A stretch of DNA of 64,000 nt from Cololabis saira (lineage: Eukaryota > Chordata > Actinopteri > Beloniformes > Belonidae): the NCBI RefSeq assembly GCF_033807715.1, contig NC_084610.1, positions 1,407,501 to 1,471,500 of the forward strand, given 5' to 3'. Within the stretch, counting starts at the first letter, position 1. Each line of letters starts with the position of its first letter. Of the stretch, positions 10,929 through 22,702 are shown in pieces. The notes under the pieces were generated by a model, which made no database searches, was not told the origin of the DNA, and saw only the letters and a program-made list of their open reading frames with translations. Both the position numbers and the translations under genes were made by a program.

Positions 10929-10946
10929 CTTCCTCAGGTTCTTTTT

Positions 10947-11230
10947 GTTGAAAATATATTTTGACAGGGCTGATACACGCAGCTGGATGCTCCTTGGATG
11001 TGAAGTCATGGACGTATGACATGAGAATTTTGTTATTTATCTTTTATTCATTTTTAAATGGTCCTGCACCCAGCGGTTTTCATGAGTAATCAAAGGGTTC
11101 ATCAGCTATAAATATCTGACAAAAATGTTTAGTTTCTACACCGTCAAGTGTGCTGAATTCCTGAGATTTTAAATATACGTCCTGCAAAGAGCTGGATCTT
11201 CTAATTCTGATGAGCAGAGAAGTTTACTAG
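10947..11230. other. unique sequence before the 35-bp array
   Basis: AT-rich sequence without recognisable features. The array begins abruptly at 'atgaaggagt'. Confidence 0.5.
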
Positions 11231-14200
11231 ATGAAGGAGTGAAGGTAGAGGGTTAGTAGTTCTGGATGAAGGAGTGAAGGTAGAGGGAGAGTAGTTCTGG
11301 ATGAAGGAGTGAAGGTAGAGGGAGTGTAGCTCTGGATGAATGAGTGAAGGTAGAGGGAGAGTAGCTCTGGATGAAGGAGTGAAGGTAGAGGGAGAGTATC
11401 TCTGAATGAAGGAGTGAAGGTAGAGGGAGAGTAGCTCTGGATGAAGGAGTGAAGGTAGAGGGAGAGTAGCTCTGGATGAAAGAGTGAAGGTAGAGGGAGA
11501 GTAGCTCTGGATGAAAGAGTGAAGGTAGAGGGAGAGTAGCTCTGGATGAAGGAGTGAAGGTAGAGGGTTAGTAGTTCTGGATGAAGGAGTGAAGGTAGAG
11601 GGAGAGTAGTTCTGGATGAAGGAGTGAAGGTAGAGGGAGTGTAGCTCTGGATGAATGAGTGAAGGTAGAGGGAGAGTAGCTCTGGATGAAGGAGTGAAGG
11701 TAGAGGGAGAGTATCTCTGAATGAAGGAGTGAAGGTAGAGGGAGAGTAGCTCTGGATGAAGGAGTGAAGGTAGAGGGAGAGTAGCTCTGGATGAAAGAGT
11801 GAAGGTAGAGGGAGAGTAGCTCTGGATGAAAGAGTGAAGGTAGAGGGAGAGTAGCTCTGGATGAAGGAGTGAAGGTAGAGGGAGTGTAGCTCTGGATGAA
11901 GGAGTGAAGGTAGAGGGAGTGTAGCTCTGGATGAAGGAGTGAAGGTAGAGGGTTAGTAGATCTGGATGAAGGAGTGAAGGTAGAGGGAGAGTAGCTCTGG
12001 ATGAAGGAGTGAAGGTAGAGGTAGAGTAGCTCTGGATGAAGGAGTGAAGGTAGAGGGAGTGTAGCTCTGGATGAAGGAGTGAAGGGAGAGTATCTCTGGA
12101 TGAAAGAGTGAAGGTAGAGGGAGTGTAGCTCTGGATGAAGGAGTGAAGGTAGAGGGAACGTAGCTCTGGATGAAGGAGTGAAGGTAGGGGATTAGTATCT
12201 CTGGATGAAGGAGTGAAGGTAGAGGGAGAGTAGCTCTGGATGAAGGAGTGAAGGTAGAGGGAGTGTAGCTCTGGATGAAGGAGTGAAGGTAGAGGGAGAG
12301 TAGCTCTGGATGAAGGAGTGAAGGTAGAGGGAGAGTAGCTCTGGATGAAGGAGTGAAGGTAAAGTAGCTCTGGATGAAGGAGTGAAGGGAGAGGGAGAGT
12401 AGCTCTGGATGAAGGAGTGAAGGTAGAGGGAGAGTATCTCTGGATGAAGGAGTGAAGGTAGAGGGAGAGTAGTTCTGGATGAAGGAGTGAAGGTAGAGGG
12501 AGTGTAGCTCTGGATGAAGGAGTGAAGGTAGAGGGAGTGTAGCTCTGGATGAAGGAGTGAAGGTAGAGGGAGAGTATCTCTGGATGAAGGAGTGAAGGTA
12601 GAGGGAGTGTAGCTCTGGATGAAGGAGTGAAGGTAGGGGATTAGTATCTCTGGATGAAGGAGTGAAGGTAGAGGGAGAGTAGCTCTGGATGAAGGAGTGA
12701 AGGTAGAGGGAGAGTAGCTCTGGATGAAGGAGTGAAGGTAAAGTAGCTCTGGATGAAGGAGTGAAGGTAGAGGGAGAGTAGCTCTGGATGAAGGAGTGAA
12801 GGTAGAGGATTAGTATCTCTGGATGAAGGAGTGAAGGTAGAGGGAGTGTAGCTCTGGATGAAGGAGTGAAAGTAGAGGGAGTGTAGCTCTGGATGAAGGA
12901 GTGAAGGTAGAGGGAGTGTAGCTCTGGATGAAGGAGTGAAGGTAGAGGGAGTGTAACTGGATGAAGGAGTGAAAGTAGAGGGAGAGTAGCTCTGGATGAA
13001 GGAGTGAAGGTAGAGGGAGTGTAGCTCTGGATGAAGGAGTGAAGGTAGAGGGAGTGTAGCTCTGGATGAAGGAGTGAAGGTAGAGGGAGTGTAACTGGAT
13101 GAAGGAGTGAAAGTAGAGGGAGAGTAGCTCTGGATGAAGGAGTGAAGGTAGAGGGAGTGTAGCTCTGGATGAAGGAGTGAAGGTAGAGAGTGTAGCTCTG
13201 GATGAAGGAGTGAAGGTAGAGGGGGAGTAGCTCTTGATGAAGGAGTGAAGGTAGAGTGAGAGTAGCTCTGGATGAAGGAGTGAAGGTAGAGGGAGTGTAG
13301 CTCTGGATGAAGGAGTGAAGGTAGAGAGAGAGTAGCTCTGGATGAAGGAGTGAAGGTAGTGAGAGAGTAGCTCTTGATGAAGGAGTGAAGGTAGAGTGAG
13401 AGTAGTTCTGGATGAAGGAGTGAAGGTAGAGAGTGTAGCTCTGGATGAAGGAGTGAAGGTAGTGAGAGAGTAGCTCTTGATGAAGGAGTGAAGGTAGAGA
13501 GAGAGTAGTTCTGGATGAAGGAGTGAAGGTAGAGAGTGTAGCTCTGGATGAAGGAGTGAAGGTAGAGAGAGAGTAGCTCTTGATGAAGGAGTGAAGGTAG
13601 AGTGAGAGTAGCTCTGGATGAAGGAGTGAAGGTAGAGGGAGTGTAGCTCTGGATGAAGGAGTGAAGGTAGAGAGAGAGTAGCTCTGGATGAAGGAGTGAA
13701 GGTAGTGAGAGAGTAGCTCTTGATGAAGGAGTGAAGGTAGAGTGAGAGTAGCTCTGGATGAAGGAGTGAAGGTAGAGTGAGAGTAGCTCTTGATGAAGGA
13801 GTGAAGGTAGAGGGAGAGTAACTCTGGATGAAGGAGTGAAGGTAGAGGGAGAGTAGCTCTGGATGAAGGAGTGAAGGTAGAGGGAGCGTAGCTCTGGATG
13901 AAGGAGTGAAGGTAGAGGGAGAGTAGCTCTGGATGAAGGAGTGAAGGTAGTGAGAGAGTAGCTCTTGATGAAGGAGTGAAGGTAGAGTGAGAGTAGCTCT
14001 GGATGAAGGAGTGAAGGTAGAGGGAGAGTAGCTCTGGATGAAGGAGTGAAGGTAGAGGGAGCGTAGCTCTGGATGAAGGAGTGAAGGTAGAGGGAGTGTA
14101 GCTCTGGATGAAGGAGTGAAGGTAGAGGGAGAGTAGCTCTGGATGAAGGAGTGAAGGTAGAGGTAGAGTAGCTCTGGATGAAGGAGTGAAGGTAGTGAGA

Positions 14201-14334
14201 GAGTAGCTCTTGATGAAGGAGTGAAGGTAGTGAGAGAGTAGCTCTTGATGAAGGAGTGAAGGTAGAGTGAGAGTAGCTCTGGATGAAGGAGTGAACGTAG
14301 AGGGAAAGTAGCTCTGGATGAAGGAGTGAAGGTA
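11231..14334. repeat. 35-bp minisatellite, block 1 (~89 copies)
   Basis: Unit about gaaggtagagggagagtagc + tctggatgaaggagt (35 bp). The plus strand is strongly purine-rich (G+A) with very few C. Unit variants (ggttagtagt, gtgtagctc, gagtatctc, gagagtagctcttg) recur in ordered groups, showing local higher-order duplication: for example, the first nine-unit group near 11251 is repeated 315 bp later. The 572-residue minus-strand frame is a three-unit (105-bp) read-through of this array, not a protein gene. Confidence 0.96.
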
Positions 14335-14878
14335 CTGTAGATGCTTCAGAGTTGCACATTTAAATACATGTTTTTCTTTAGCTCCAAACTTTGTCTCGCG
14401 TCCTCACGAAGCCTTTCATCTCTGAATCTCCACCTTAAATTAAGCACAATCCCAAACTCCGTATTAGTTGTACTTCCTGTCTCCGTAGGTCTCTTATTCA
14501 GTCCAGGTGGCATGAAGCGGCCGAGCCCCCACATCCCCTCCTTAAAAACATTTTAGCATCCGACTTAAATCTCAGCCGCAGGTGAACCTGGAAGAAAAGG
14601 GAGGGGATGCTAGTAGCAAAAATGTAATAAAAAAACGTTTACGTTAAGTGTTGGTGCTGCCTGATGTCTCTGAAATGACCCAGCATCTTTGTTTCTGTTG
14701 TTCAGGACACACTCTCGCTCTCGCTTGTAATGATGCAAAAAGTCAAACTTCAGAGGCATGTTATCATTTATCCTAACCTTTATTGGAATGTACATCCAAG
14801 TTTAGTTGCAGGAATCTGAGGGAACGGATGGAAGAACAAAACTGGACAAGAACATCTGAAACAACCACAACCAAATTC
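14335..14878. repeat. 544-bp spacer segment, copy A
   Basis: Non-tandem sequence directly after array block 1. An almost identical copy follows block 2 at 16428-16971. I find two substitutions, both near the right end (ctgagggaacggatgg here, ctgagagaacggatgt there). Small frames are identical in both copies (71 codons on plus, 62 and 61 codons on minus) but resemble no known protein. Confidence 0.93.
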
Positions 14879-14879
14879 G

Positions 14880-16427
14880 AAGGAGTGAAGGTAGAGGGAA
14901 CGTAGCTCTGGATGAAGGAGTGAAGGTAGAGGGAGAGTAGCTCTGGATGAAGGAGTGAAGGTAGAGGGAGAGTAGCTCTGGATGAAGGAGTGAAGGTAGA
15001 GGGAGAGTATCTCTGGATGAAGGAGTGAAGGTAGAGAGAGAGTAGCTCTGGATGAAGGAGTGAAGGTAGAGGGAGAGTAGCTCTGGATGAAGGAGTGAAG
15101 GTAGAGGGAACGTAGCTCTGGATGAAGGAGTGTAGGTAGAGGGAGAGTAGCTCTGGATGAAGGAGTGAAGGTAGAGGGAGTGTAGCTCTGGATGAAGGAG
15201 TGAAGGTAGAGGGAGTGTAGTTCTGGATGAAGGAGTGAAGGTAGAGGGAGAGTAGCTCTGGATGAAGGAGTGAAGGTAGAGGGAGTGTAGCTCTGGATGA
15301 AGGAGTGTAGGTAGAGGGAGAGTAGCTCTGGATGAAGGAGTGAAGGTAGAGGGAGTGTAGCTCTGGATGAAGGAGTGAAGGTAGAGGGAGAGTATCTCTG
15401 GATGAAGGAGTGAAGGTAGAGGGAGTGTAGCTCTGGATGAAGGAGTGAAGGTAGAGAGAGAGTAGCTCTGGATGAAGGAGTGAAGGTAGAGGGAGTGTAG
15501 CTCTGGATGAAGGAGTGAAGGTAGAGAGAGAGTAGCTCTGGATGAAGGAGTGAAGGTAGAGGGAGAGTAGCTCTGGATGAAGGAGTGAAGGTAGAGGGAG
15601 AGTAGCTCTGGATGAAGGAGTGAAGGTAGAGGGAGAGTATCTCTGGATGAAGGAGTGAAGGTAGAGGGAACGTAGCTCTGGATGAAGGAGTGAAGGTAGA
15701 GAGAGAGTAGCTCTGGATGAAGGAGTGAAGGTAGAGGGAGTGTAGCTCTGGATGAAGGAGTGAAAGTAGAGAGAGAGTAGCTCTGGATGAAGGAGTGAAG
15801 GTAGAGGGAGAGTAGCTCTGGATGAAGGAGTGAAGGTAAAGTAGCTCTGGATGAAGGAGTGAAGGTAGAGGGAGTGTAGCTCTGGATGAAGGAGTGAAGG
15901 TAGAGGATTAGTATCTCTGGATGAAGGAGTGAAGGTAGAGGGAGAGTAGCTCTGGATGAAGGAGTGAAGGTAGAGGGAGTGTAGCTCTGGATGAAGGAGT
16001 GAAGGTAGAGGGTTAGTAGCTCTGGATGAAGGAGTGAAGGTAGAGGGAGTGTAGCTCTGGATGAAGGAGTGAAGGTAGAGGGAGAGTAGCTCTGGATGAA
16101 GGAGTGAAGGTAGAGGGAGAGTAGTTCTGGATGAAGGAGTGAAGGTAGAGGGAGAGTAGCTCTGGATGAAGGAGTGAAGGTAGAGGGAGTGTAGCTCTGG
16201 ATGAAGGAGTGAAGGTAGAGGGAGTGTAGCTCTGGATGAAGGAGTGAAGGTAGAGGGAGAGTAGCTCTGGATGAAGGAGTGAAGGTAGAGGGAGTGTAGC
16301 TCTGGATGAAGGAGTGAAGGTAGAGTGAGAGTAGCTCTTGATGAAGGAGTGAAGGTAGAGGGAGAGTAGCTCTGGATGAAGGAGTGAACGTAGAGGGAAA
16401 GTAGCTCTGGATGAAGGAGTGAAGGTA
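14880..16427. repeat. 35-bp minisatellite, block 2 (~44 copies)
   Basis: Same 35-bp unit as block 1. It begins abruptly after 'ccaaattc' and ends with the same variant order as block 1 (gtgaacgtagagggaaagta, then a final unit running into ctgtagatgc). The shared right edge shows that the duplication included the array end plus the 544-bp spacer. The 559-residue minus-strand frame is again a repeat artefact. Confidence 0.96.
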
Positions 16428-16971
16428 CTGTAGATGCTTCAGAGTTGCACATTTAAATACATGTTTTTCTTTAGCTCCAAACTTTGTCTCGCGTCCTCAC
16501 GAAGCCTTTCATCTCTGAATCTCCACCTTAAATTAAGCACAATCCCAAACTCCGTATTAGTTGTACTTCCTGTCTCCGTAGGTCTCTTATTCAGTCCAGG
16601 TGGCATGAAGCGGCCGAGCCCCCACATCCCCTCCTTAAAAACATTTTAGCATCCGACTTAAATCTCAGCCGCAGGTGAACCTGGAAGAAAAGGGAGGGGA
16701 TGCTAGTAGCAAAAATGTAATAAAAAAACGTTTACGTTAAGTGTTGGTGCTGCCTGATGTCTCTGAAATGACCCAGCATCTTTGTTTCTGTTGTTCAGGA
16801 CACACTCTCGCTCTCGCTTGTAATGATGCAAAAAGTCAAACTTCAGAGGCATGTTATCATTTATCCTAACCTTTATTGGAATGTACATCCAAGTTTAGTT
16901 GCAGGAATCTGAGAGAACGGATGTAAGAACAAAACTGGACAAGAACATCTGAAACAACCACAACCAAATTC
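16428..16971. repeat. 544-bp spacer segment, copy B
   Basis: Near-identical duplicate of 14335-14878, offset by 2093 bp. Here the sequence continues into unique DNA (cactctatccggatgg) rather than back into the minisatellite, so this copy probably marks the original right flank. Confidence 0.93.
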
Positions 16972-16999
16972 ACTCTATCCGGATGGAGCAATTTAACTG

Positions 17000-17210
17000 G
17001 ATAGTTTTTATTTAAAGGCCCAAATGAAATAGAGTAACGAGGCTGTTTTTAAAATGTAAGGAGTAAAAAGTACAGATAATTGCGTGAAAATGTAAGGAGT
17101 AAAAGTAAAAAGTCGTCTGAAAAATAATGACTCCAGTGAAGTATAGATAACCAAAATTTCTACTTAAGTAAGGTAACAAAGTATTTGTACTTTGTTACTT
17201 GACACCTCTG
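17000..17210 (-). mobile_element. hAT-like non-autonomous element, end fragment
   Basis: Contains 'ctacttaagtaaggtaaca', 'gtatttgtactttgttactt' and ends 'gacacctctg', the terminal region of a very common teleost hAT-derived repeat (reads CAGAGGTGTC on minus). Only one end is present, so no target duplication can be defined. It is a relative, not a copy, of the element at 40419-41530. Confidence 0.55.
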
Positions 17211-18177
17211 CCAAACTCTCAAGTCCGTCCATGACCCGAGGCCCCTGATTGTGGTCTTTGAAGGTAGTTGGCTGTGGACGACTTCCCTGCAGCCTCTTCC
17301 CAGGTGGAAGTTACCTGTCGGTGTTGTGAACATCCGCCGTGCACCCGTCTCCTACTCCGGCGCCTTCATTCACCACCGTTTTTCACATATTGATCTGGTC
17401 CAGAGGATCGCTGCGGCGTATCCGCGCGAGGCGGGTCTGTCAGGTCTTTTCCTTTCCAGCTGACGTCCTCCACGCAGAGAGGTGGTTGGCGCTACTCGCA
17501 GGCCCGGCCGATGGGAAAAGAGGAAAACATCTGTAACAAAAAAGTTTTACGGCTTAAAAAGAAGGATGTTTTCACGGTTGAAATGATACGATATCTCATG
17601 CTGAAACAAGGAATCAGGTTAGTTTTCTTTCAAAAGACAGGCCGATAATAGATATCCTAAATGCAAATAAGATTATTATGTTCTTGATATTAGTTTATTG
17701 CACAAAAATAAATACAGCCAATGACACAGAAGAACATTCACGCACGAGGGATCAATGATAATGTGTTTCTAACATCTCAGACGCTCAAATGCCCCAAAGT
17801 CGTCCCACGAAGCCTGATTTGTATTCGGACCCTGGCGATTAGACCCGGTTTGTTCGTGGAAACCTAATCCGGGGAGAGCAAACAGACTCCGGCTTTTGAA
17901 GTAAGTTGGAGAAGTGAAAAAGTAGACAAACGGCGCATTAATGGAGCGAGTTGAGCAAACGGAGGAAGACGCGAGCAGAGCGAGTGTGTATTGTTCACAG
18001 CAGGTGGTCGGCTGTTGCCCGTCTTTTTCCTACAGGCATAAGAAACTCTAGTTAACGGTGTGTGTGTGTGTGTGTGATCCTTTTCCTCCCCTGCATTGTT
18101 TGCTCTCTGTTTTAGCATCAACACGCATCCTTGCATGTCTGTGTGTGTTTGATCCTCCCAGGCGCAGTGGAGATATG

Positions 18178-18181
<4 letters not shown>
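17211..18181. other. unique sequence, no gene recognised
   Basis: No supported coding frame. A short (TG)10 run lies at 18058-18077. Confidence 0.5.

Positions 18182-18248
<67 letters not shown>
18182..18248. repeat. (GT)n microsatellite
   Basis: An uninterrupted GT run of about 33 units. It creates artefactual Cys-Val (plus) and Thr-His (minus) frames. Confidence 0.98.
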
Positions 18249-18250
<2 letters not shown>

Positions 18251-18994
18251 TATGGATCGGGTCAGTGCAGCCAGGCATGTTTTCAAACAGCAGCTACCAG
18301 ACGGATCAGGGTTCCCGCGCAGGTCTGTCGAGTGTGGACACGTTTGGAAAAGGAGAAAAATAAAAAATATTGGTCCGTTGGGTGAAAGGACGCCAACTCT
18401 GCGGTGGTTGGTTCCCTCCGTTTTTGTCTCCGAGGTTGCTTCCTCCCGAGAAGTTATTCTCAACGTTGGCGCTGGAAAAGAGAATTACGGCGAACGAGCT
18501 CCACCTCTGCATCCAGGTTCTCCAGGTTTGTGTAATAAGCTGCCAGGAACATCACAGGTAATCACACATGGAGCCCCGGCGCCTCCTTTCAGGATTCACC
18601 AAAATCGTTTCTTAGCTATAAAAAAACCAACAGAAACCAAAGGTGCTTGGAGAAAACTGTGTGTGTGTACAACCGGGCAGCTGGGATCAATAACCAGACT
18701 TAATCAGAGATGCTGCAGGGATTATTATGTTTGTAAGGGCGGGTAGTGATATCCAAAGGTTTTTAATTCTTCTTCCCATAAGACAACACAAAAAAAGCTG
18801 TATTGATCAATTATTTATCAATTACAACTTCAGCATGTCGCGTCTAAAGATGACGACGTTTCAGATGTGTTTCGAGGACAAGAAAAGAAAAATAATCTAA
18901 GGGGACAAACATGTTAGGATAATATTTTTTCAGTTTTCCAATAAAAACAAAAAACTTGAAAAAATAAAAATGCAGTAATTTTTCACCTGGAACT
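18249..18994. other. unique sequence, no gene recognised
   Basis: Frames here (for example 18183-18746) start inside the GT run and show no domain. The end is AT-rich. Confidence 0.45.
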
Positions 18995-19172
18995 TCAATT
19001 TTTTCAATTTTCAATTTTTATTTATTTATATAGCGTCTAATACAACAGAGTTGTCTCTAGACGCTTTCCAGAGACCCATACCCAGAACATGACCCCCGAG
19101 CAGTTATTACATAAACAATGGCAGGTAAAAACTCCCCTAGTGGGAGAAAAACCTTAAGCCAAACAGTGGCAA
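18995..19172 (-). mobile_element. LINE/SINE 3' tail, copy 1 (truncated)
   Basis: Starts with a degenerate 'ttcaattttt' microsatellite and 'tatttatatagcgtctaata', then 'gacgctttccagagacccat', 'gggagaaaaaccttaagcca'. The same order appears in full at 38163-38580 (plus) and 40786-41141 (minus). The microsatellite side is the 3' end, so this copy runs on the minus strand and is 5'-truncated, typical of target-primed retroposition. Confidence 0.75.
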
Positions 19173-21105
19173 GGAAAAACTTGTCTGAAAAACACGGTCT
19201 GAAAAACTTATGTCTTTTCAGACCGTATGAACTCAAATACTTCACGTTTAAAAGCTGGAACCACATGATTCTGTGCGAGGTGGGAAACAAAAATGAGTAA
19301 CCTTATTTTAAAGGGTGACGCTGAAGGTAATCGTGACGATAAGTTGGTACAAAATACCAAAGACCAGCTGAGGATCTCCGCTTTCTTGAGATTTGTGTGA
19401 GGAAATCACATACATGCTTAAAATCTTGAGTAGTTTCAGTGATTAAATTGCATCAGAGCTACCAGAGGGGTCCTACTTTATACTTTTCCCAACTTTAGAG
19501 GTTCAAAAGGACCTAAAGTGTGATATGGGGAGTTTCCAGGCGGAGCAGGCGTACTTCTGAGGACGGCGTGTGCGCTGGCGATCACACCTTTTTATCTCTT
19601 TTATCGTAGGATTCGGTGGTTGTGCGAGTTCATATAACTTTGAGTTTTGAGTACTCATTCTTCAAAAAAATCCATCTTATTTCTTCTTTTTATCCCTGTA
19701 ACCGACGTCTCTTTGAGGCCGATTTTAAAGCTCACAGGAAGTGAGGGCGTGATTCGCTTTGAAATGTCGCTTTTAAAACATTTCCTATTAGTTTTGTTGC
19801 CTTTTTCCCTCCTTTCCCCGAACAGGACAGCCACGTTGGAAGCGTTTCACTCCTTCCACCATCTGCTGTCACCAGACGCTCTAGAAAATCTCTGGTTGCT
19901 CCGGAGGAACAGCGCCCTCCTCCTGCTCCGCGCCACAAAGCAGTCCAGCAGGTTTCCCTCCAAATCCGAGCAGGTGGCTCCCCATGAAAAATGTAGTGAA
20001 GAGACTGTTGGACAAAGCCGACGGTTTCATCCTAACACGCCGGTTTATATTCAAATGCAACGGGAATGACCTATTACTATTAAAATATACATAGCGCAGT
20101 TAATGTGCCATCTAATTTCAGGTAGAGCAGATCTGGCCCCAGCGCAGCAGCTTAAACACAGCAAAGACACTTCAAAGTGTTCCCAGTGAGTGGCGTTGAG
20201 CAGTGTGTCTGAGCAGAGCGGGACTTTAGCACACCAGATGGACTCTGTCACGCTCCGGCTCGAGGCCTATCTGCCGGCCTCAGAATTTCATTAGTAGCTT
20301 GGCCCCGGTCGCGAGTTTGAGGAGCATAAGAGGTTCGATCAAAGGATTAGCAGCACATCTGAAGCAACAAATGGTCTGCTTATTTCCTCTTTTTTCTCTG
20401 TCTCTCTCCTTCCTCTCGCTGCGCTCCACACCCTCCCACCTCCACCACGTCCCTCAGACCTGGCCAAAATGGCGCCGAGGGGGTTGGGGTGTGTGGCGGC
20501 TCGGAGAGATATTAAGGTCCCTTCAAACACAGAAAGTGATAAAGACTTGATTTTCGTTTAATAAGAAACAAGATCCTGGTTTTATTAAACCTTAAAAAAA
20601 AAAGATCAAACGTGAAACTATTAGGATGTAGAAACACCCCTGTTTAGTAGCAGTGCTGACGTAATATCAAGTCGAAAGTGCGAATTGGACTCGAGTCACT
20701 CCAAATGTCTGAATGTCGACCGTAACAGTTTCAGAGGTGGGTTCAGGGCTACAGATCGGTTTCTGGAGAAAGTCTCGACGAGCCGGGAGTTACGATTAAT
20801 GTCCTCAGGAGCGTTGCTCAAACGGCCAATGTGACCGTAGAAACCGTTGTTTAAATGAGTTGTTCCAGGTCGTCTGCAACCACCAGGTGTAGGAAGGACC
20901 AGGTCGTTCCTCGAGTACTTTCCAGAGTCCAATCTTTGATCGCCGTCTGAAGAAGTGCTGTCCGAACTTGAAACCGGCCGATGTGAAAGATGGACATTCG
21001 TTGTCTTTTTGACTGACATGCCGTAGAAGCGCCCACTGTCTACTACGTGGACGAGATGGCCGGCGTTGGGGACATGAAGTGTCCAAAGTTTGACGCTCGC
21101 TGTCC
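19173..21105. other. unique sequence, no gene recognised
   Basis: About 1.9 kb. The 140-codon plus frame at 19647-20069 and the 152-codon minus frame at 20696-21154 show no recognisable domain, and the second runs into a transposon end. No other structure is seen. Confidence 0.45.
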
Positions 21106-21787
21106 TTAAAGGGGACCTATTATGAAAAAAACAGAGAAGGAGGAAAGCAACCAAATTCTGCAGTGTCTGTGCAGCCGCCCGGATGAGCCGTCCAGTGTCA
21201 TGTGACTTCTACGAGCCAATAAGATTCTGCTCCTGTCGTTACGTCATGACAGGAGCGATACGTGAAACCACAACTAACTCCGCCGGCCGGAGCTTCCGCC
21301 ATTTTTTCGTAGCGGTGTATCCCGTCATTCGCGTCATCGTGTCAGGCAGCCAATCAGCACAGAGCATCATTATCATAGCCCCGCCCACTCAGAATCCTGC
21401 ATAGATAATGAGGTTAGAGAATGGGAAGATAAAGACATGGTTCAGAGGCTGAATTTCTCATTTATTTAGCAAAAACAATCTGTGGCAGGGTGGAGGAGCA
21501 GCCACTCGGCTGATTGGGCACACCTGTGCCCAATCAACCTCTCCACCCTGCCTGGCTTCATAAAGAGCGGCTGTACACCAGCAAGAGGTCTCTGCTGGGA
21601 GGAAGCTGCTGAGTCTGGCACGTGTGTCTTGGGTGCAAATAAACGTTTCCTGCACGAAACCCTGTGTCCTCTGTCCTGTCGGGTGACCCCCGTAGCACTA
21701 GCCTTACTACACAATCAAAAGCTTGTTTTTAAGACATTCAAGGCCTGTTTAAAATAGGCATTAGATGCCATAATAGGTCCCCTTTAA
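21106..21787. mobile_element. TTAA-flanked MITE with 19-bp inverted repeats
   Basis: The left end reads TTAAAGGGGACCTATTATG; the right end (cataataggtcccctttaa) is its exact reverse complement. TTAA at both outer edges suggests the target used by piggyBac or Kolobok elements; which of the two is open. Internal motifs such as 'ccaatcagcacagagcatca' and 'catagccccgcccactcag' are common in this fish family as I remember it. It is interrupted by a solo LTR (21481-21711), so its original length was about 446 bp. Confidence 0.85.
21481..21711 (+). mobile_element. solo LTR, same family as the 33.4-kb retrotransposon
   Basis: Begins TGTGGCAGGGTGGAGGAG and ends in TACTACA (TG...CA), flanked by a perfect 5-bp target duplication, caatc (21476-21480 and 21712-21716). 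It aligns by eye along its length with the LTR at 33400-33640 (gcagccactc, cataaagag/tataaagag, ggaagctgctg, gcacgtgtgtc, aataaa, tgcacgaaac, tgtcctgtcgggt), with many differences and one slightly shorter segment. It is most simply a recombination product of a full element. Confidence 0.9.
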
Positions 21788-22168
21788 GCTCTTGAGTCCA
21801 TCATCTGCGTACGCGTCAGTAATCATTGTAGGGATACGAGCAGACGGTTGGATGATCCTGATTAACGGTTTACAGGTTTATAACCAGTTAATAACATGTT
21901 AAGTTCCCATCAGGGATGATTATCCAACTTTACTCTCAATGGTAACTGGAACTGGAACAAAATACCAAATATTTTATACGACACGGTTTGTGGTGATGTG
22001 GTGAGTTGTGACGGTCTGTGTTGTGTCCATGGAGTCAACTGGAAGAGTGGATATGATGGGTGATCCGCCAACAGAACCAGCATCAGAATCTGGCAATGGC
22101 CGTCAATACAAAAACATCCAACACATAAAATCCTTCCTGTGTATTTAACGCTATTGCTAAACCAAATA
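21788..22168. other. unique sequence, no gene recognised
   Basis: AT-rich; no coding or repeat signal seen. Confidence 0.5.
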
Positions 22169-22170
22169 TA

Positions 22171-22702
22171 CCGTATTTTCCGCACTATAAGGCGCACTGT
22201 AAGGCGCACCTTCCCAATGAATGATGTATTTGAAAACTTTTTCCATATATAAGGCGCACTGCATTATAAGCCTACAGTAGAGGCTGGGGTTATGTTATCA
22301 TCCATTAGACCAGTGGTCGGCTCTTTCATCCTTATACTGCGGCTCCGAGTGGCTTGGGAAAATAAATTACAAAAAAAAAAAAAAAAAGTATTTAATTGAA
22401 GTGTATTTTATTTGTGTTAGTTCTTTAATATTTTAGTTCTAAATTGGAAGATTACTGTGATCTTGACATATTAGAATAAATATATTTTATTGTTTTTCGT
22501 CGCTCAAAATACGTATATAGGCTATGTCTATGGTTGCGAGACCTGTTGCGGCTCAATATTGATCCATATAAAAGGCTCAATATTGATCCATATATAAGGC
22601 TCGATATTGATCCATATATAAGGCGGACCGGATTATAAGGCATGGTCAGTTTTTGAAAAAATTGAAGGCTTTTAGGTGCGTCTTATAGTGCAGAAAATAC
22701 GG
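22171..22702. mobile_element. TA-flanked MITE (Tc1/mariner-type target site)
   Basis: The left end ccgtattttccgcactataa and the right end (reverse complement of ttatagtgcagaaaatacgg) match in 19 of 20 positions, with TA on both outer sides (22169-22170 and 22703-22704). Internally there are three tandem 'ggctcaatattgatccatat' units (22550-22623) and a fragment beginning 'gaccagtggtcggctctttc' (about 22309-22560) that resembles a hAT end and may be a nested insertion. No transposase. Confidence 0.8.

Noticed and set aside
12641..16452. Two very long minus-strand frames (572 and 559 codons, Ser/Leu/His-rich)
   Set aside because: They are exact read-throughs of the 35-bp minisatellite at 105-bp period. 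The unit merely lacks stops; there is no codon-level constraint or unique domain.
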